From RH-AL1 sp050013235 (GTDB lineage Bacteria; Pseudomonadota; Alphaproteobacteria; Rhizobiales; Beijerinckiaceae): 64,000 nucleotides of DNA. A program made the position numbers and the translations under genes. The stretch is from contig JBEKFQ010000008.1 of the NCBI GenBank assembly GCA_050013235.1, positions 34,690 through 98,689 of the forward strand, written 5' to 3'. Shown one piece after another: positions 43,200 to 52,491 of this stretch (the stretch's first letter is position 1; each line of letters opens with the position of its first letter). A model generated the notes under the pieces. It searched no databases and had not been told where the DNA came from. It saw only the letters and a list, made by a program, of their open reading frames with translations.

Positions 43200-44779
43200 G
43201 GCTTCGCGCTCATCCCTTCCAAATAGGCTCCACGGATTTCAGGCATGTCGAGCAAGGTGCTGGCGGGTCCTGCATGGACCACGCGGCCGGTTTGCAGGAC
43301 GTAGCCGCGATCGGCGATCCCGAGAGCCTGCGTGGCATTTTGCTCCACGAGAAGGATCGTGATTCCATCCCTCTCGTTGATGTCGCGGATCGCGTCGAAA
43401 ATCAGTTTGATCACAAGCGGGGCAAGTCCGAGCGAGGGCTCGTCGAGCAGGAGAAGACTTGGCCGCTGCATCAAGGCGCGCCCGATGGCGAGCATTTGTT
43501 GCTCTCCGCCCGACATGGTCCCCGCGCGCTGCCCGCGGCGTTCCGCGAGACGCGGGAACAAAGCGAAAACCTTATCGGCATCGGCTTGAAACGCGCGGGG
43601 ATCGGAAAGATGCGCGCCGATCTGCAGATTTTCCAAGACGGTCATTTTCGGCATGATGCGGCGGCCCTCGGGGGCATGGGCGATGCCGAGCCTTGCGACT
43701 TCATGGGCGGGAAGGCGGGTAATCGAGCGGCCTTGGAACAGAATTTCGCCGCTGCTTGGGCGTGGCTGGCCAAACAGGGTGCGCAGTAGCGTCGATTTGC
43801 CCGCGCCATTGGCGCCGAGCAGGGTGACGATTTCGCCTTGGTTCACGCTGAGGCTTAGGTCGTGCAGCACCTCGACCTTGCCATAACCCGCGTAGAGTTT
43901 TTTGATTTCGAGAATAGGTGTCGCGGGCGCATGGGGGCGTTCCGCCCGTTTGGCTTGCGCCGCACTGCCATCCGCCGCTTCGCCGAGATAGGCCGCGATG
44001 ACCTTGGGGTGCTCGCGGATCTCGAGGGGCGCGCCCTCGGCGATCTTGCGGCCGTAGTCGAGCACGACAATCTTGTCCGAGACATTCATGACGACGCTCA
44101 TGTCATGTTCGATGAGCAGGATGCCGATCCCATCCTCTTCGGTCAAACGCCGGAGATCGGCGCCGAGGCCGGCCGATTCCCTGGGGTTGAGCCCCGCCGC
44201 GGGTTCATCGAGGCACAGAAAGCGCGGATCGAGGCACATGGCGCGTGCGATTTCCAGCCGCCGTTGCAGGCCATAGGGCAGGGTGCCGGCTTCGTCGTTG
44301 GCGCGGGCGGCAAGGCCCATCCGGTCGAGCCAGCCCATGGCCTTTTCGACGGCGGCCTTTTCGGCCGCGCGGTAGGCGGGCAAGCCCACGAGGCCTTGAA
44401 GTTGCAGCAGGCCTCCGCCGCTGAGAAACTGGTGTTGCGCCACCAGCAAATTTTCGAGCGCCGTCATGCCGGCAAACAGCCGGATGTTTTGAAAGGTCCG
44501 CGCGATTCTGGCCCGCGAGACGATTTTATGGCCGGGCAACCGGTCGATCCGCAGGATGCCCGCGTCATCGCGGATCGTGATCTCGCCGCCGGTCGGCTTG
44601 TAGAAGCCGGTCACGCAATTGAAGGCCGTCGTCTTGCCCGCGCCGTTGGGGCCAATCACGGCCGTGACTTCTCCCGTCTTTGCCGAAAAATCGAGATTGT
44701 CGATGGCGAGAATGCCGCCAAAGCGCATGGTGAGGCCACGGACGGCGAGAATGGGACCTCCCGCGATGGCAGCGCTCAC
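43196..44779 (-). CDS. LivG-LivF fusion, ATPase of a branched-chain amino-acid type ABC importer
   Basis: 527 aa from a GTG that overlaps the livM stop (GTGA); the ATG at 44869 lies inside livM. Two complete ABC domains are joined. The LivG-like half (~res 10-270) has Walker A GPNGAGKTT, signature LPYGLQRRLEIARAM, Walker B FLCLDEPAAGLNP. The LivF-like half (~res 290-527) has GANGAGKST, signature MSGGEQQMLAIGRAL, Walker B LLLLDEPSLGLAP. A ~25-residue Ala-rich linker connects them. In E. coli these are separate subunits; the fusion forces a 1:1 heterodimer in the importer. Confidence 0.93.
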   Translation of the reverse strand: MSAAIAGGPILAVRGLTMRFGGILAIDNLDFSAKTGEVTAVIGPNGAGKTTAFNCVTGFYKPTGGEITIRDDAGILRIDRLPGHKIVSRARIARTFQNIRLFAGMTALENLLVAQHQFLSGGGLLQLQGLVGLPAYRAAEKAAVEKAMGWLDRMGLAARANDEAGTLPYGLQRRLEIARAMCLDPRFLCLDEPAAGLNPRESAGLGADLRRLTEEDGIGILLIEHDMSVVMNVSDKIVVLDYGRKIAEGAPLEIREHPKVIAAYLGEAADGSAAQAKRAERPHAPATPILEIKKLYAGYGKVEVLHDLSLSVNQGEIVTLLGANGAGKSTLLRTLFGQPRPSSGEILFQGRSITRLPAHEVARLGIAHAPEGRRIMPKMTVLENLQIGAHLSDPRAFQADADKVFALFPRLAERRGQRAGTMSGGEQQMLAIGRALMQRPSLLLLDEPSLGLAPLVIKLIFDAIRDINERDGITILLVEQNATQALGIADRGYVLQTGRVVHAGPASTLLDMPEIRGAYLEGMSAKP

Positions 44780-46092
44780 GGCGCCGCTCCCGGGCCGGCG
44801 TTCTTCAATCTCGAGAGATCGGCGCGAATGGTGGGCGAGCGTCCGGAGATCAAGCCGCCCGGCCGCCAAATCATGATCAGCACCATCGCCATGCCGAAGA
44901 CGAGCATGCGGTATTCCGCGAAGCTCCGGCCGAGTTCCGGCAGTCCCACGAGAACGGCGGCGGCGACGACGACGCCGGCTTGGTTCCCCATGCCGCCGAG
45001 GACGACGATGGCGAGGATGATCGCGCTTTCCGAGAAGGTGAAGCTCTCCGGCGAGATGAAGCCTTGTTTCGCGGCGAAGAAACAGCCGGCCAAGCCGCCC
45101 AGCATGGCGCCGAGCGAAAAGGCGGTGAGTTTGATCACGGTGGGATTCAGGCCAAGCGCCTGGCAGGCGATTTCATCTTCCCGGAGCGCTTCCCAAGCGC
45201 GTCCGATGGGCAGACGGCGAAGCCGCGACGTGAACGCTAGGGTAAGCAGTGCGAGCACGAGGATGACATAATAGAGCCAGGCCAAACGGTGGAGCGGCGA
45301 AAACGGGATGCCGAAAAGCTTCGCGAATGTCGTGCCGCCTTCGGGCGCCGTCGCGGTGAACGGGATGCCGAAAAAACTCGGCCGGCCGATGCCGGAGATC
45401 CCGTTGGGGCCGCCGGTCAGATCTGCCCAATTCAGGAGAATGATGCGGATGATTTCGCCAAAACCCAGCGTGACGATGGCGAGATAATCACCCTTGAGCC
45501 GGAGCACGGGAAAGCCCAGCAGCATGCCGAGCGTCGCGGCGGCAAGGCCGGAGAGCGGCAAGGCCAGCCAGAAGCCGACGCCGAAATGGGTGGAGAGAAG
45601 CCCAAATGTATAAGCGCCCGCCGCATAAAACGCGACATAGCCGAGATCGAGAAGTCCGGCCAGGCCGACCACGATGTTCAGGCCCCAGCCCAGCATGACG
45701 TAAATCAGAAAGCTCGTGGCCAGGCCGATCTCGTAACGCGTGGAGAGCGGCGTCAAGGGAAATGCGAAAGCGAGCCCGAGGACGAGGGCGAAGAGGATCG
45801 TGGAAGTGGGGCGCTCGAGCCGGAGGTTCAATCGCAGCGCCGCGGGAAGCCGCGGACGCCAGGCCGCGAGGCCGCCGGTTTTGTCGAGGATGAGCCGCGC
45901 GGCAAAGACCAAAAGGACGAGGCCCGCGACCCATTGCGGCCGGAAGGCCAGCCCGTTCGGGCCATTGGTATCGTCGAGACGGATGCCGATAAAGGGAAGC
46001 GACAAGACCAAGGTCAGAAGCGCGGCAAGGCTGGCGTTTCTAAGCGACGCATGGCCGCGCGCGGGCGTTTTGAGGCTTGGACTTGACGCCAT
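44776..46092 (-). CDS. livM: LivM-type ABC permease
   Basis: 438 aa, longer than usual LivM (~330) because of an N-terminal two-helix extension (LAALLTLVLSLPFIGIRL; WVAGLVLLVFAARLIL). The typical core follows: YVMLGWGLNIVVGLAGLLDLGYVAFYAAGAYTFGLLS and GDYLAIVTLGFGEIIRIILLNW, then LREDEIACQALGLNP (coupling helix) and VVLGGMGNQAGVVVAAAVLVGLPE. It forms the membrane channel with LivH. It starts 3 bp after livH and overlaps livGF by 4 bp. Confidence 0.92.
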   Translation of the reverse strand: MASSPSLKTPARGHASLRNASLAALLTLVLSLPFIGIRLDDTNGPNGLAFRPQWVAGLVLLVFAARLILDKTGGLAAWRPRLPAALRLNLRLERPTSTILFALVLGLAFAFPLTPLSTRYEIGLATSFLIYVMLGWGLNIVVGLAGLLDLGYVAFYAAGAYTFGLLSTHFGVGFWLALPLSGLAAATLGMLLGFPVLRLKGDYLAIVTLGFGEIIRIILLNWADLTGGPNGISGIGRPSFFGIPFTATAPEGGTTFAKLFGIPFSPLHRLAWLYYVILVLALLTLAFTSRLRRLPIGRAWEALREDEIACQALGLNPTVIKLTAFSLGAMLGGLAGCFFAAKQGFISPESFTFSESAIILAIVVLGGMGNQAGVVVAAAVLVGLPELGRSFAEYRMLVFGMAMVLIMIWRPGGLISGRSPTIRADLSRLKNAGPGAAP

Positions 46093-46095
46093 GCC

Positions 46096-47010
46096 TCAGA
46101 CTTTCTGGATATGGGGTTTGCCGAGCAGGCCCGTCGGCATCACGGTCAAGACCAGGATGAGGACGGCGAAGACCGACACATCCTTATAGGCGCCGGAGAC
46201 ATAGCCGCCCCAATAAGCCTCGACCAGCCCAATCAGGACGCCGCCGAGCATGGCGCCGGGGATCGAGCCGATGCCCCCGAGCACCGCCGCCGTAAAGGCT
46301 TTCACCCCGGCGAGAAAACCGATGAAGAAATCGACCGAGCCGTAATAGAGCGTCACCATCAGTCCCGCGCCCGCCGCCAGCGCCGCGCCGATCACGAAGG
46401 TCAGGGAGATCGTGCGGTCGACATTGATCCCGATCATGCCGGCCATGCCCATGTCTTGCTCGCAAGCGCGCTGGGACCTTCCAAGCCGTGTGCGTTCGAT
46501 GAGAAAGGTCAGGGCGCCCATGAGCAGGGTGGCCAGAAGGATGATCGCGATCTGAATCGTCGAAATGCGAACCTCGAAGTCATTCTCGCGGAAGAGGGTC
46601 ACGCCGCCGCTCACCATGGCAGGCAGCGTGCGTAGCCGCGCGCCTTGGAGAAGCTGTACATAATTTTGCAAGAAGATCGACATCCCAATGGCGGAGATCA
46701 GCGGGGCCAGATGGAACGATCCGCGCAGCGGCCGGTAGGCGATCCGCTCGACCGCCCAGCCAAAGGCGGCGGTGAAGACGATCGCGATCAGCAAGACCAG
46801 CACGATCGCGAGCGGTGCCCAGGTAATGCCGATAAGGCCCAGGGCCGCGAAGGCGATGAGTGAGACGAACGCGCCGATCATGTAGATTTCGCCATGGGCG
46901 AAATTGATCATGCCGACAATGCCGTAGACCATCGTATAGCCCAGCGCGATCAGTCCATAAATCGAGCCCAAGGTGAGCCCGTTGATGGTCTGTTGGAGAA
47001 AATAGGCCAC
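46096..47010 (-). CDS. livH: LivH-type ABC permease
   Basis: 304 aa, GTG start. The start AYFLQQTINGLTLGSIYGLIALGYTMVYGIVGMINFAHGEIYMIGAF is diagnostic for LivH, as are RACEQDMGMAGMIGINVDRTI and AFTAAVLGGIGSIPGAMLGGVLIGLVEA. About eight membrane helices. With LivM it imports branched-chain amino acids or related small solutes such as urea or amides. The solute-binding protein gene lies ~100 bp upstream on the same strand. Confidence 0.94.
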   Translation of the reverse strand: MAYFLQQTINGLTLGSIYGLIALGYTMVYGIVGMINFAHGEIYMIGAFVSLIAFAALGLIGITWAPLAIVLVLLIAIVFTAAFGWAVERIAYRPLRGSFHLAPLISAIGMSIFLQNYVQLLQGARLRTLPAMVSGGVTLFRENDFEVRISTIQIAIILLATLLMGALTFLIERTRLGRSQRACEQDMGMAGMIGINVDRTISLTFVIGAALAAGAGLMVTLYYGSVDFFIGFLAGVKAFTAAVLGGIGSIPGAMLGGVLIGLVEAYWGGYVSGAYKDVSVFAVLILVLTVMPTGLLGKPHIQKV

Positions 47011-47114
47011 GCGCTCGGTCCCCCAAATCTTAATTTAGCTCGTCTTAATCTAGCTCGTAAGCCGGCAACAAATCGCAGTCGCTATGGCCTCGCGCGCCGG
47101 GCGATGCAAAAACT

Positions 47115-48212
47115 CTACTTCAACGGAACATATTTCCCGGCCTTCCAGACATAGACGATGAAGGGGTCCGTATTGGGATCGCCCTTGGCATCGAAGGCTA
47201 TGGTGCCCAGCACGGTCTTGTAAGAGCCCTTGTGGAGTTCGGCCGCGACTTTCGTCCCCTCCGTGGTGCCCGCGCGCTTCGCCGCCTCGGCAAAGACCGT
47301 CACGGCGGCATAACTATACAGCGTATAGCCCTCCGGCTCGAATTTCTGGTCGCGGAACGCTTGGATCACTGGGGCGGCGGCGGGATTGTCGCGCGGGTCG
47401 GGATAGAAGGTCATCAAGACCCCGTCGGAGGCCGGTCCCGCGATACTGGCGAATTCGCTCGCGGCGATGCCGTCGCCGCCCATGAAGATCGCGTTGAGGC
47501 CTTGTTCCCTCGCTTGGCGAACGAGCAAACCGGCTTCCGAGAAATAGCCGCCGTAAAACACGAAATCCACATTCGCCGCCTTCAGGCGGGAGATCAGGGC
47601 CGAGAAATCCTTGTCGCCCTGCGTCGTCGTATCGTCTAGGGCCTCTTGGATCCCCTTGGCGGCAAGCGCCGAGCGCACGCCGTCCGCGATGCCTTTCCCA
47701 TAGGCGGATTTGTCGTCGACGATGGCGATCTTCGTGCCGAGCTTGCGGGACACGATCGCCGCGGCCGCGACGGCGGATTGCTGGTCGTCCCGGCCGCAGG
47801 TGCGGAACACGCTCGTCAGGCCACGGTCGGTCAGCTTGGGGTTCGTCGAACCGGGGCTGATTTGCGGAACCCCCGCCTCCGCATAGACGTCGGAGGCCGG
47901 AATCGACGAACTGCTGCAGAAATGGCCGATCACCCCGGCATCGTTCGCGCTGACGATCTTATTCGCGGCGGCGACCGCCTGTTTCGGGTCGCAAGCATCG
48001 TCTTGCAGGTCGAGGACGAGCTTTTCGCCATTGATTCCGCCGTTGGCATTGACTGCGGCGGCGGCGGCCTCGGCGCCGCGCTTGATCTGCTCGCCAAAGG
48101 AGGAGTTTTGACCCGTGAAGGGGCTTGCGACGGCAAGTGTCACATCGGCTCGGGCCGCGCCGGCGGTCAAGACGAGTGCCGCGGCCGATGCAAGGAGAAT
48201 TCTCGACGTCAT
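47115..48212 (-). CDS. livK: Branched-chain amino-acid ABC transporter, periplasmic binding protein
   Basis: 365 aa from the ATG with GGAG six bases upstream; the 51 codons above it are not credible. A signal peptide is clear (MTSRILLASAAALVLTAGAARA|D). The mature protein has the Leu/Ile/Val-binding pattern: VASPFTGQNSSFGEQIKRGAEAA, LDLQDDACDPKQAV, GVIGHFCSSSSIPASDVYAEAGVPQISPGSTN, and FVFYGGYFSEAGLLVRQAR. It captures the substrate in the periplasm for LivHM-GF. The YGGYFSEAG and TCGRDDQQ motifs are those of proteins specific for branched-chain amino acids. Confidence 0.93.
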   Translation of the reverse strand: MTSRILLASAAALVLTAGAARADVTLAVASPFTGQNSSFGEQIKRGAEAAAAAVNANGGINGEKLVLDLQDDACDPKQAVAAANKIVSANDAGVIGHFCSSSSIPASDVYAEAGVPQISPGSTNPKLTDRGLTSVFRTCGRDDQQSAVAAAAIVSRKLGTKIAIVDDKSAYGKGIADGVRSALAAKGIQEALDDTTTQGDKDFSALISRLKAANVDFVFYGGYFSEAGLLVRQAREQGLNAIFMGGDGIAASEFASIAGPASDGVLMTFYPDPRDNPAAAPVIQAFRDQKFEPEGYTLYSYAAVTVFAEAAKRAGTTEGTKVAAELHKGSYKTVLGTIAFDAKGDPNTDPFIVYVWKAGKYVPLK

Positions 48213-48401
48213 GTTCGCTCCGGTTCCCGGTCTCACCGGCCCAATAGACCAATCCGCTGGCCCAAGCCTATACCGACATGATGGGATCGAAATAACATGC
48301 CAGTCCGTGCCGGGAACCCTCGCCAAGCGGCTTGTAACATTGCGCCGCTCTTGCCGCATAGTCATGATTCGGTGTCGAAAACGGGCTTTGCGCGGAGGGC
48401 C

Positions 48402-50207
48402 CTACGAAAATGTCCCGAGCCGGCCGAGCCAGGGCAGAAAGGCGCGCGCGCGGCCAATGCTCGTTTGATAGACGGGCGCGCGCACTTGGTCGAGGCTGGC
48501 GGAGGTCACCCGCCGCTTCGTTTCGTGAGAGCGCAGACAGGCGGCATCCCAGGGCAGTTCGAGAAAATCGAGGATTTTGCGAACCTCCTCGCCGCCGTCC
48601 CGCGTCAAGCTTTCGTAATCGATCTCGAGGAAACGATCCGGGGCCAGAACCCGGCGCCAATGCGCCATCAACTCGAGATAGAGCCGGTAATAGGCCCCAA
48701 GTTCGGCGAGATCGTAGGAATATTGATAGCCGCTGGCGAATAACAGGGAATAGCAGGACATGCAGGTGTCGAGCGGGTCGCGGCGGCAATGGATCATTTT
48801 GGCCCCTGGCAGGATCACGGAGATCAAGCCCGCATGGAGGAAGTTCGACGGCGTCTTATCCACCAATCTTGGCCGTCCGTGCCCGGCCGGCGAGCTCGAG
48901 GCGAGATAACGCTGCCCCAAGAGCGCCGCGGCTCCAGGCGTCAGCGCCGCCACGCTTTCGAGAAAGCCGGGGGCTCCGGCGAGGCTGGTCAGATAAGGCG
49001 GTTCGCCCATGCCGTGGACATGAGGGTGCGAGGCGAGGATTTGCTCCAGCAGCGTCGTCCCCGAACGCGGCATGCCGAATATGAAGACCGGTTGGTTCGA
49101 AGCCGGGCCGGTCCCGTGAAGGCGCGCGAGAGTCTCCGCTGGGAAAGCTTGAGCGATGTCCCTGATATGGCGCGCATCGGCATCTGGCTCGTAATCGAGA
49201 ATCGCGCGCTTCAGGCGGTTGCCCTCGTCGAGCCGGGCGAACGCCTGGGCGCCATCGCCGAGGTCGAGAGTGGCTTTTCCCAGCGCGAAACAGAGCTTGA
49301 TCCTGTCGGGATAGGCGGTGCCCGGCCTGTCCGCCAGACGCGCCATCGCGGTCAGGGCCGGATCGTCCGCTTTGAATCGTGTGAGGCTCGCCTTTTCGTA
49401 CCAAGATTTCACATCGCCGGGATCGCGGGCGAGCGCTTGATCGATCATTGTGATGGCTTCGGGCTTCCGCCCCATTTCCGCGAGCAGCCAGGCATGCGAG
49501 GCCATGATCGAGGCCGGTGCCGGTGAGGCGGCTTCGGCTTGCTCGAACGCCTGGAGCGCTTCCGGGCAAAGATCGAGCCCCTGAAGCGCGAGGGCCCGGA
49601 TATGAAGGGTTTTGGAATTTGCCGGATCTTTTGCCAAGATTTGATCGCAGACCTTAAGCGCCGTGGCGTAATCGCCGGTTTGGAGCAAAACTTCAGCTTG
49701 GCGCAGGAGGATGCCAGTGTCGCCAGGGGCGATGGCAAGGGCTTGCCGGACCCGCGCCAAGGCCGCGGCATGCCGTCCGGTTTCGCCTTCGAGCGCCGAC
49801 GCGAGCAAATAGGCCGGGATCATCTTGGGCTCGCGGACGAGAAGCCGGCCGGCGATCTCCAGCGCCTCGGCGTAGCGGCCGGTATGGCCGAGAAGAACGG
49901 CGAGGTTGAATTCCACGCCCGTGCTTTGCGGCCTTAGCAGCAGCGCTTGTCTGTAGCGCGCCTCCGCGGCGGCATGATCCCCCATGCGCTGCAAGGTCAC
50001 GGCAAGATTGTTGAGCGCCTCGAAAAACGAAGCATCGAGGCTGAACGCTGTTTCGAAGCAGCGGGCCGCTTCCGCGAGAGCGCTCTGCTGATGGAGGATC
50101 GTGCCGAGCCGGCTCCAGGCCTGGGCATTCGACGGCGAGAGGCGCAACGCTTGGCGCGCCGCGCTTTCAGCTTCTCGAGAGGCCGGTCGAGCCAGTTGGG
50201 ATCCCAT
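48402..50207 (-). CDS. TPR-repeat sulfotransferase
   Basis: 601 aa. About eight to nine TPR units fill residues 1-300 (for example AWSRLGTILHQQSALAEAARCFETAFSLD). The C-terminal ~250 residues are a sulfotransferase domain: the PAPS 5'-phosphosulfate loop PRSGTTLLEQILASHPHVHGMGEPPYL (~res 378) and a 3'-phosphate-binding IHCRRDPLDTCMSCYSLLF. It should transfer sulfate from PAPS to a hydroxyl of a protein, sugar or lipid; relatives of this layout include protein tyrosine sulfotransferase-like enzymes. It lies 69 bp downstream of the FkbH-like gene on the same strand. No signal peptide, so a cytosolic acceptor is likely. Confidence 0.88.
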   Translation of the reverse strand: MGSQLARPASREAESAARQALRLSPSNAQAWSRLGTILHQQSALAEAARCFETAFSLDASFFEALNNLAVTLQRMGDHAAAEARYRQALLLRPQSTGVEFNLAVLLGHTGRYAEALEIAGRLLVREPKMIPAYLLASALEGETGRHAAALARVRQALAIAPGDTGILLRQAEVLLQTGDYATALKVCDQILAKDPANSKTLHIRALALQGLDLCPEALQAFEQAEAASPAPASIMASHAWLLAEMGRKPEAITMIDQALARDPGDVKSWYEKASLTRFKADDPALTAMARLADRPGTAYPDRIKLCFALGKATLDLGDGAQAFARLDEGNRLKRAILDYEPDADARHIRDIAQAFPAETLARLHGTGPASNQPVFIFGMPRSGTTLLEQILASHPHVHGMGEPPYLTSLAGAPGFLESVAALTPGAAALLGQRYLASSSPAGHGRPRLVDKTPSNFLHAGLISVILPGAKMIHCRRDPLDTCMSCYSLLFASGYQYSYDLAELGAYYRLYLELMAHWRRVLAPDRFLEIDYESLTRDGGEEVRKILDFLELPWDAACLRSHETKRRVTSASLDQVRAPVYQTSIGRARAFLPWLGRLGTFS

Positions 50208-50276
50208 GGGATCAAGCTAGCGTAGATCCATTTGATTCGACGAGGGGCTTGGCGGCGCTGGCCTCTCACAAATGCT

Positions 50277-52421
50277 TTATCGATCGGGGAGAGGCGAGTC
50301 CTGACTCTCGAGCGTGCGCAGCCAAAAGCCCGGTTCGCGTTCGACGAAGCCATTGTCGCGATAAATGTTGCGGACGGGAATGTTGCGTGGCGTCTCGACG
50401 ATGCGGGCGGTGATTCCGGCGGCCAAGCCCCTCGTTTCCTCCAGAACATGGCGCAGGAAGCAGTGCTCGACGCCCATGCCGAGAACGCGGCAGCTCATGG
50501 CGAGGCCCAGGATTTCGCCATCCGAAATGACCGCCGCGCCGACCAATCCATGGTCCGCGAAGCGATCCGAGACCTGGATGACGAAAACGCGGGCCGTGTC
50601 GCTGGCGGCGAGGACATTCAGCTCGCCAAGCGAAAATTTCCGGCCCGTCGTGTTGAACTGCGTGGTGCGCTGAAAAAGTTCTTCCACGCGGGACAGGCGC
50701 GGATCCCCGGGTTCGAGTCGGTCCATCTGGCATTGGATGCCGAGCGAAGCGATGTAATCGGCCTCGTTCATGGCCGAGGCTTGCATCTGTTGGCGTTGAA
50801 GTTGCGCTTTGACGAGTTCGCCGCGATCCGCGGCTTCCTTGGTGATGAGCGGCAATTGGAGGCGCGGGTCTTCCAAGAGGCGGCGGCGTAGGGCGAAGGG
50901 ATCTTCGCCCCAGACTTCGACATCCGGGAGCCGCTGGCGCACCCGGTCCCGCTCGACGGGATGATCGTCGATGAAGATGAAACTGTCGAGCGCAAAGCCG
51001 AGCTCGTCCGCGATCGAACGGATATTATCGGGCTTATCGTTCCAATTGACGCGCCAGGTCACGAAATCATCGGGCGTCAACAGGCGATGACGCGGGTAAT
51101 GGGCGGGATAGGTCCAGAGGTCGCGGACGGTCTTTTCATCGTTCTTGCTCACGCAAGCCAGGACGATTCCGCGCTTTTTCAGGCAGAGAAGAGCCTCGTG
51201 CAGCCCAAAATAAAGCCCGATATAGGAATAGGCGCCGCTGATCTCCGGCGTCCAGGCGAAGGGCGAGCCGGTTTCGGCGAGCACGCCGGGCCAGAGCGTC
51301 CCGTCGAGATCGAGGATGACGCATTTCTTGCGGCCGATGCCAAGCACCGTCGTCAGGGCGTCGACATGGGTGATCGCCAAAGCCTTTTCGCGGGCATAGG
51401 GATCGCCGCCCACCAAATGCGCCAGCGGCGCGATATCGGGAAAGAGCCCATGCACGGCATCTTTCTCCGCCTCGGGCCGTTGCAGCAGCCAGCCCGGCGC
51501 GCCGAAATGGGTGAAGCCGGCCAGGCCGTCGTCCAGCATGGTTTTCGAGCCGACCGCGCCGAGAGCCGCCGCTATGTCGACGACATAGACCCCGCTCATG
51601 CCGGCGGCGTGTTCCGCCAGGGCAACATTTGCCAGGCGGAATCGGGTGCGATGGCCGAGAAGTCCGTGTTCCGCCAAACCTTGCGGTTGGACGGTGGGCT
51701 CGGGGAGGTTATCGATCAGAATTGGAGCCGCGCTTTGTTCGCGCAATTGCGTCAGAAGCCGATGGGCTTCAGCCAAATAGATCTGATGCGCGGCCTGACC
51801 TGGCGCGGGTTCTCCGGTGATGGAATGGCGCGATCGCAAGGCGCCAATGATGATCGCATCGTGCTTATGTTCGCTGGCGAAGCGGATATCGTCGGGGAAG
51901 GTTGCGGAAACCCGGAGGTCGATGCCCCGTGTGGCGGCTTCGCGGCGCAAAAAGTCGGATTCCATCTGGATATCGCAGTCGCCGAATAAAATGACATCGG
52001 CGCGTTTGGTGAGAGCGCCGAGTTCGCTCACACCACGCGTTGCGCCCGCGGCCCAATAGGTTTCTCCGCCTTCTTTCATTTTCCGCCGGTAAAGATCGAG
52101 CAGTTCGCCGGGATCGCGGCCATGCGTCGGCGCGAGTTCCGCGCGGATCGCCTCCATCTCTTCATCCGGGCTCTTGTCTGTCAGAACCTGCCGTTCCACG
52201 AGTCCCGCGACGGCGCGCCCGATCAACTCGCGGGAATAAGGCAATAATTTTGTCAGCGGCTCGCAATCGTCCGGCACGCGGCGCGGGGTGCTGAAAAAAT
52301 CGAAGATGATCTCGACGTCGTGATCCGCGGGTAGGCGCATATGATTGACCGCATGGACGATCAAAATGCGGCCCTCGCCGAGCGGCAAGCAGTGGACGAA
52401 ACGGGAGCAGCGTAAAATCAT
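50277..52421 (-). CDS. FkbH-like HAD-IIIC protein with PqqD-like N-terminus
   Basis: 714 aa. Residues ~1-100 (SRFVHCLPLGEGRILIVHAVNHMRL then LIGRAVAGLVERQVL) look like a PqqD/winged-helix peptide-binding module, a reading from pattern only. The middle (~130-340) is an SGNH-like segment (FGDCDIQMESDFL). The HAD domain starts CVILDLDGTLWPGVLAE (~res 370) with FIDDHPVERDRVR, and a GNAT-like end (FQRTTQFNTTGRKFS; NIYRDNGFVEREPGFW) completes the FkbH layout. FkbH proteins load a glyceryl unit from 1,3-bisphosphoglycerate onto an acyl carrier protein in polyketide-type pathways. No carrier protein is seen nearby, so the acceptor here is unknown. Confidence 0.85.
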   Translation of the reverse strand: MILRCSRFVHCLPLGEGRILIVHAVNHMRLPADHDVEIIFDFFSTPRRVPDDCEPLTKLLPYSRELIGRAVAGLVERQVLTDKSPDEEMEAIRAELAPTHGRDPGELLDLYRRKMKEGGETYWAAGATRGVSELGALTKRADVILFGDCDIQMESDFLRREAATRGIDLRVSATFPDDIRFASEHKHDAIIIGALRSRHSITGEPAPGQAAHQIYLAEAHRLLTQLREQSAAPILIDNLPEPTVQPQGLAEHGLLGHRTRFRLANVALAEHAAGMSGVYVVDIAAALGAVGSKTMLDDGLAGFTHFGAPGWLLQRPEAEKDAVHGLFPDIAPLAHLVGGDPYAREKALAITHVDALTTVLGIGRKKCVILDLDGTLWPGVLAETGSPFAWTPEISGAYSYIGLYFGLHEALLCLKKRGIVLACVSKNDEKTVRDLWTYPAHYPRHRLLTPDDFVTWRVNWNDKPDNIRSIADELGFALDSFIFIDDHPVERDRVRQRLPDVEVWGEDPFALRRRLLEDPRLQLPLITKEAADRGELVKAQLQRQQMQASAMNEADYIASLGIQCQMDRLEPGDPRLSRVEELFQRTTQFNTTGRKFSLGELNVLAASDTARVFVIQVSDRFADHGLVGAAVISDGEILGLAMSCRVLGMGVEHCFLRHVLEETRGLAAGITARIVETPRNIPVRNIYRDNGFVEREPGFWLRTLESQDSPLPDR

Positions 52422-52460
52422 GTCCGGATGAAAACCGGTTCAATGGAAACCATATCGATC

Positions 52461-52481
52461 GCGGCGAGGCAGCCTCGCCGC
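52461..52481. other. Perfect 9-bp hairpin between the oxygenase and FkbH-like genes
   Basis: GCGGCGAGG-CAG-CCTCGCCGC in the 70-bp gap. No T-run follows on either strand, so it looks like an attenuator or mRNA-processing site rather than a full terminator. Confidence 0.7.
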
Positions 52482-52491
52482 GCGAAAATGA

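Noticed and set aside
43862..45271. 469-aa plus-strand frame across livGF and livM
   Set aside because: Antisense to two well-supported transporter genes and without recognisable motifs.
50700..50730. GGGTTCGAGTC resembling a tRNA T-arm
   Set aside because: Lies inside the FkbH-like gene and no acceptor or anticodon stems surround it.
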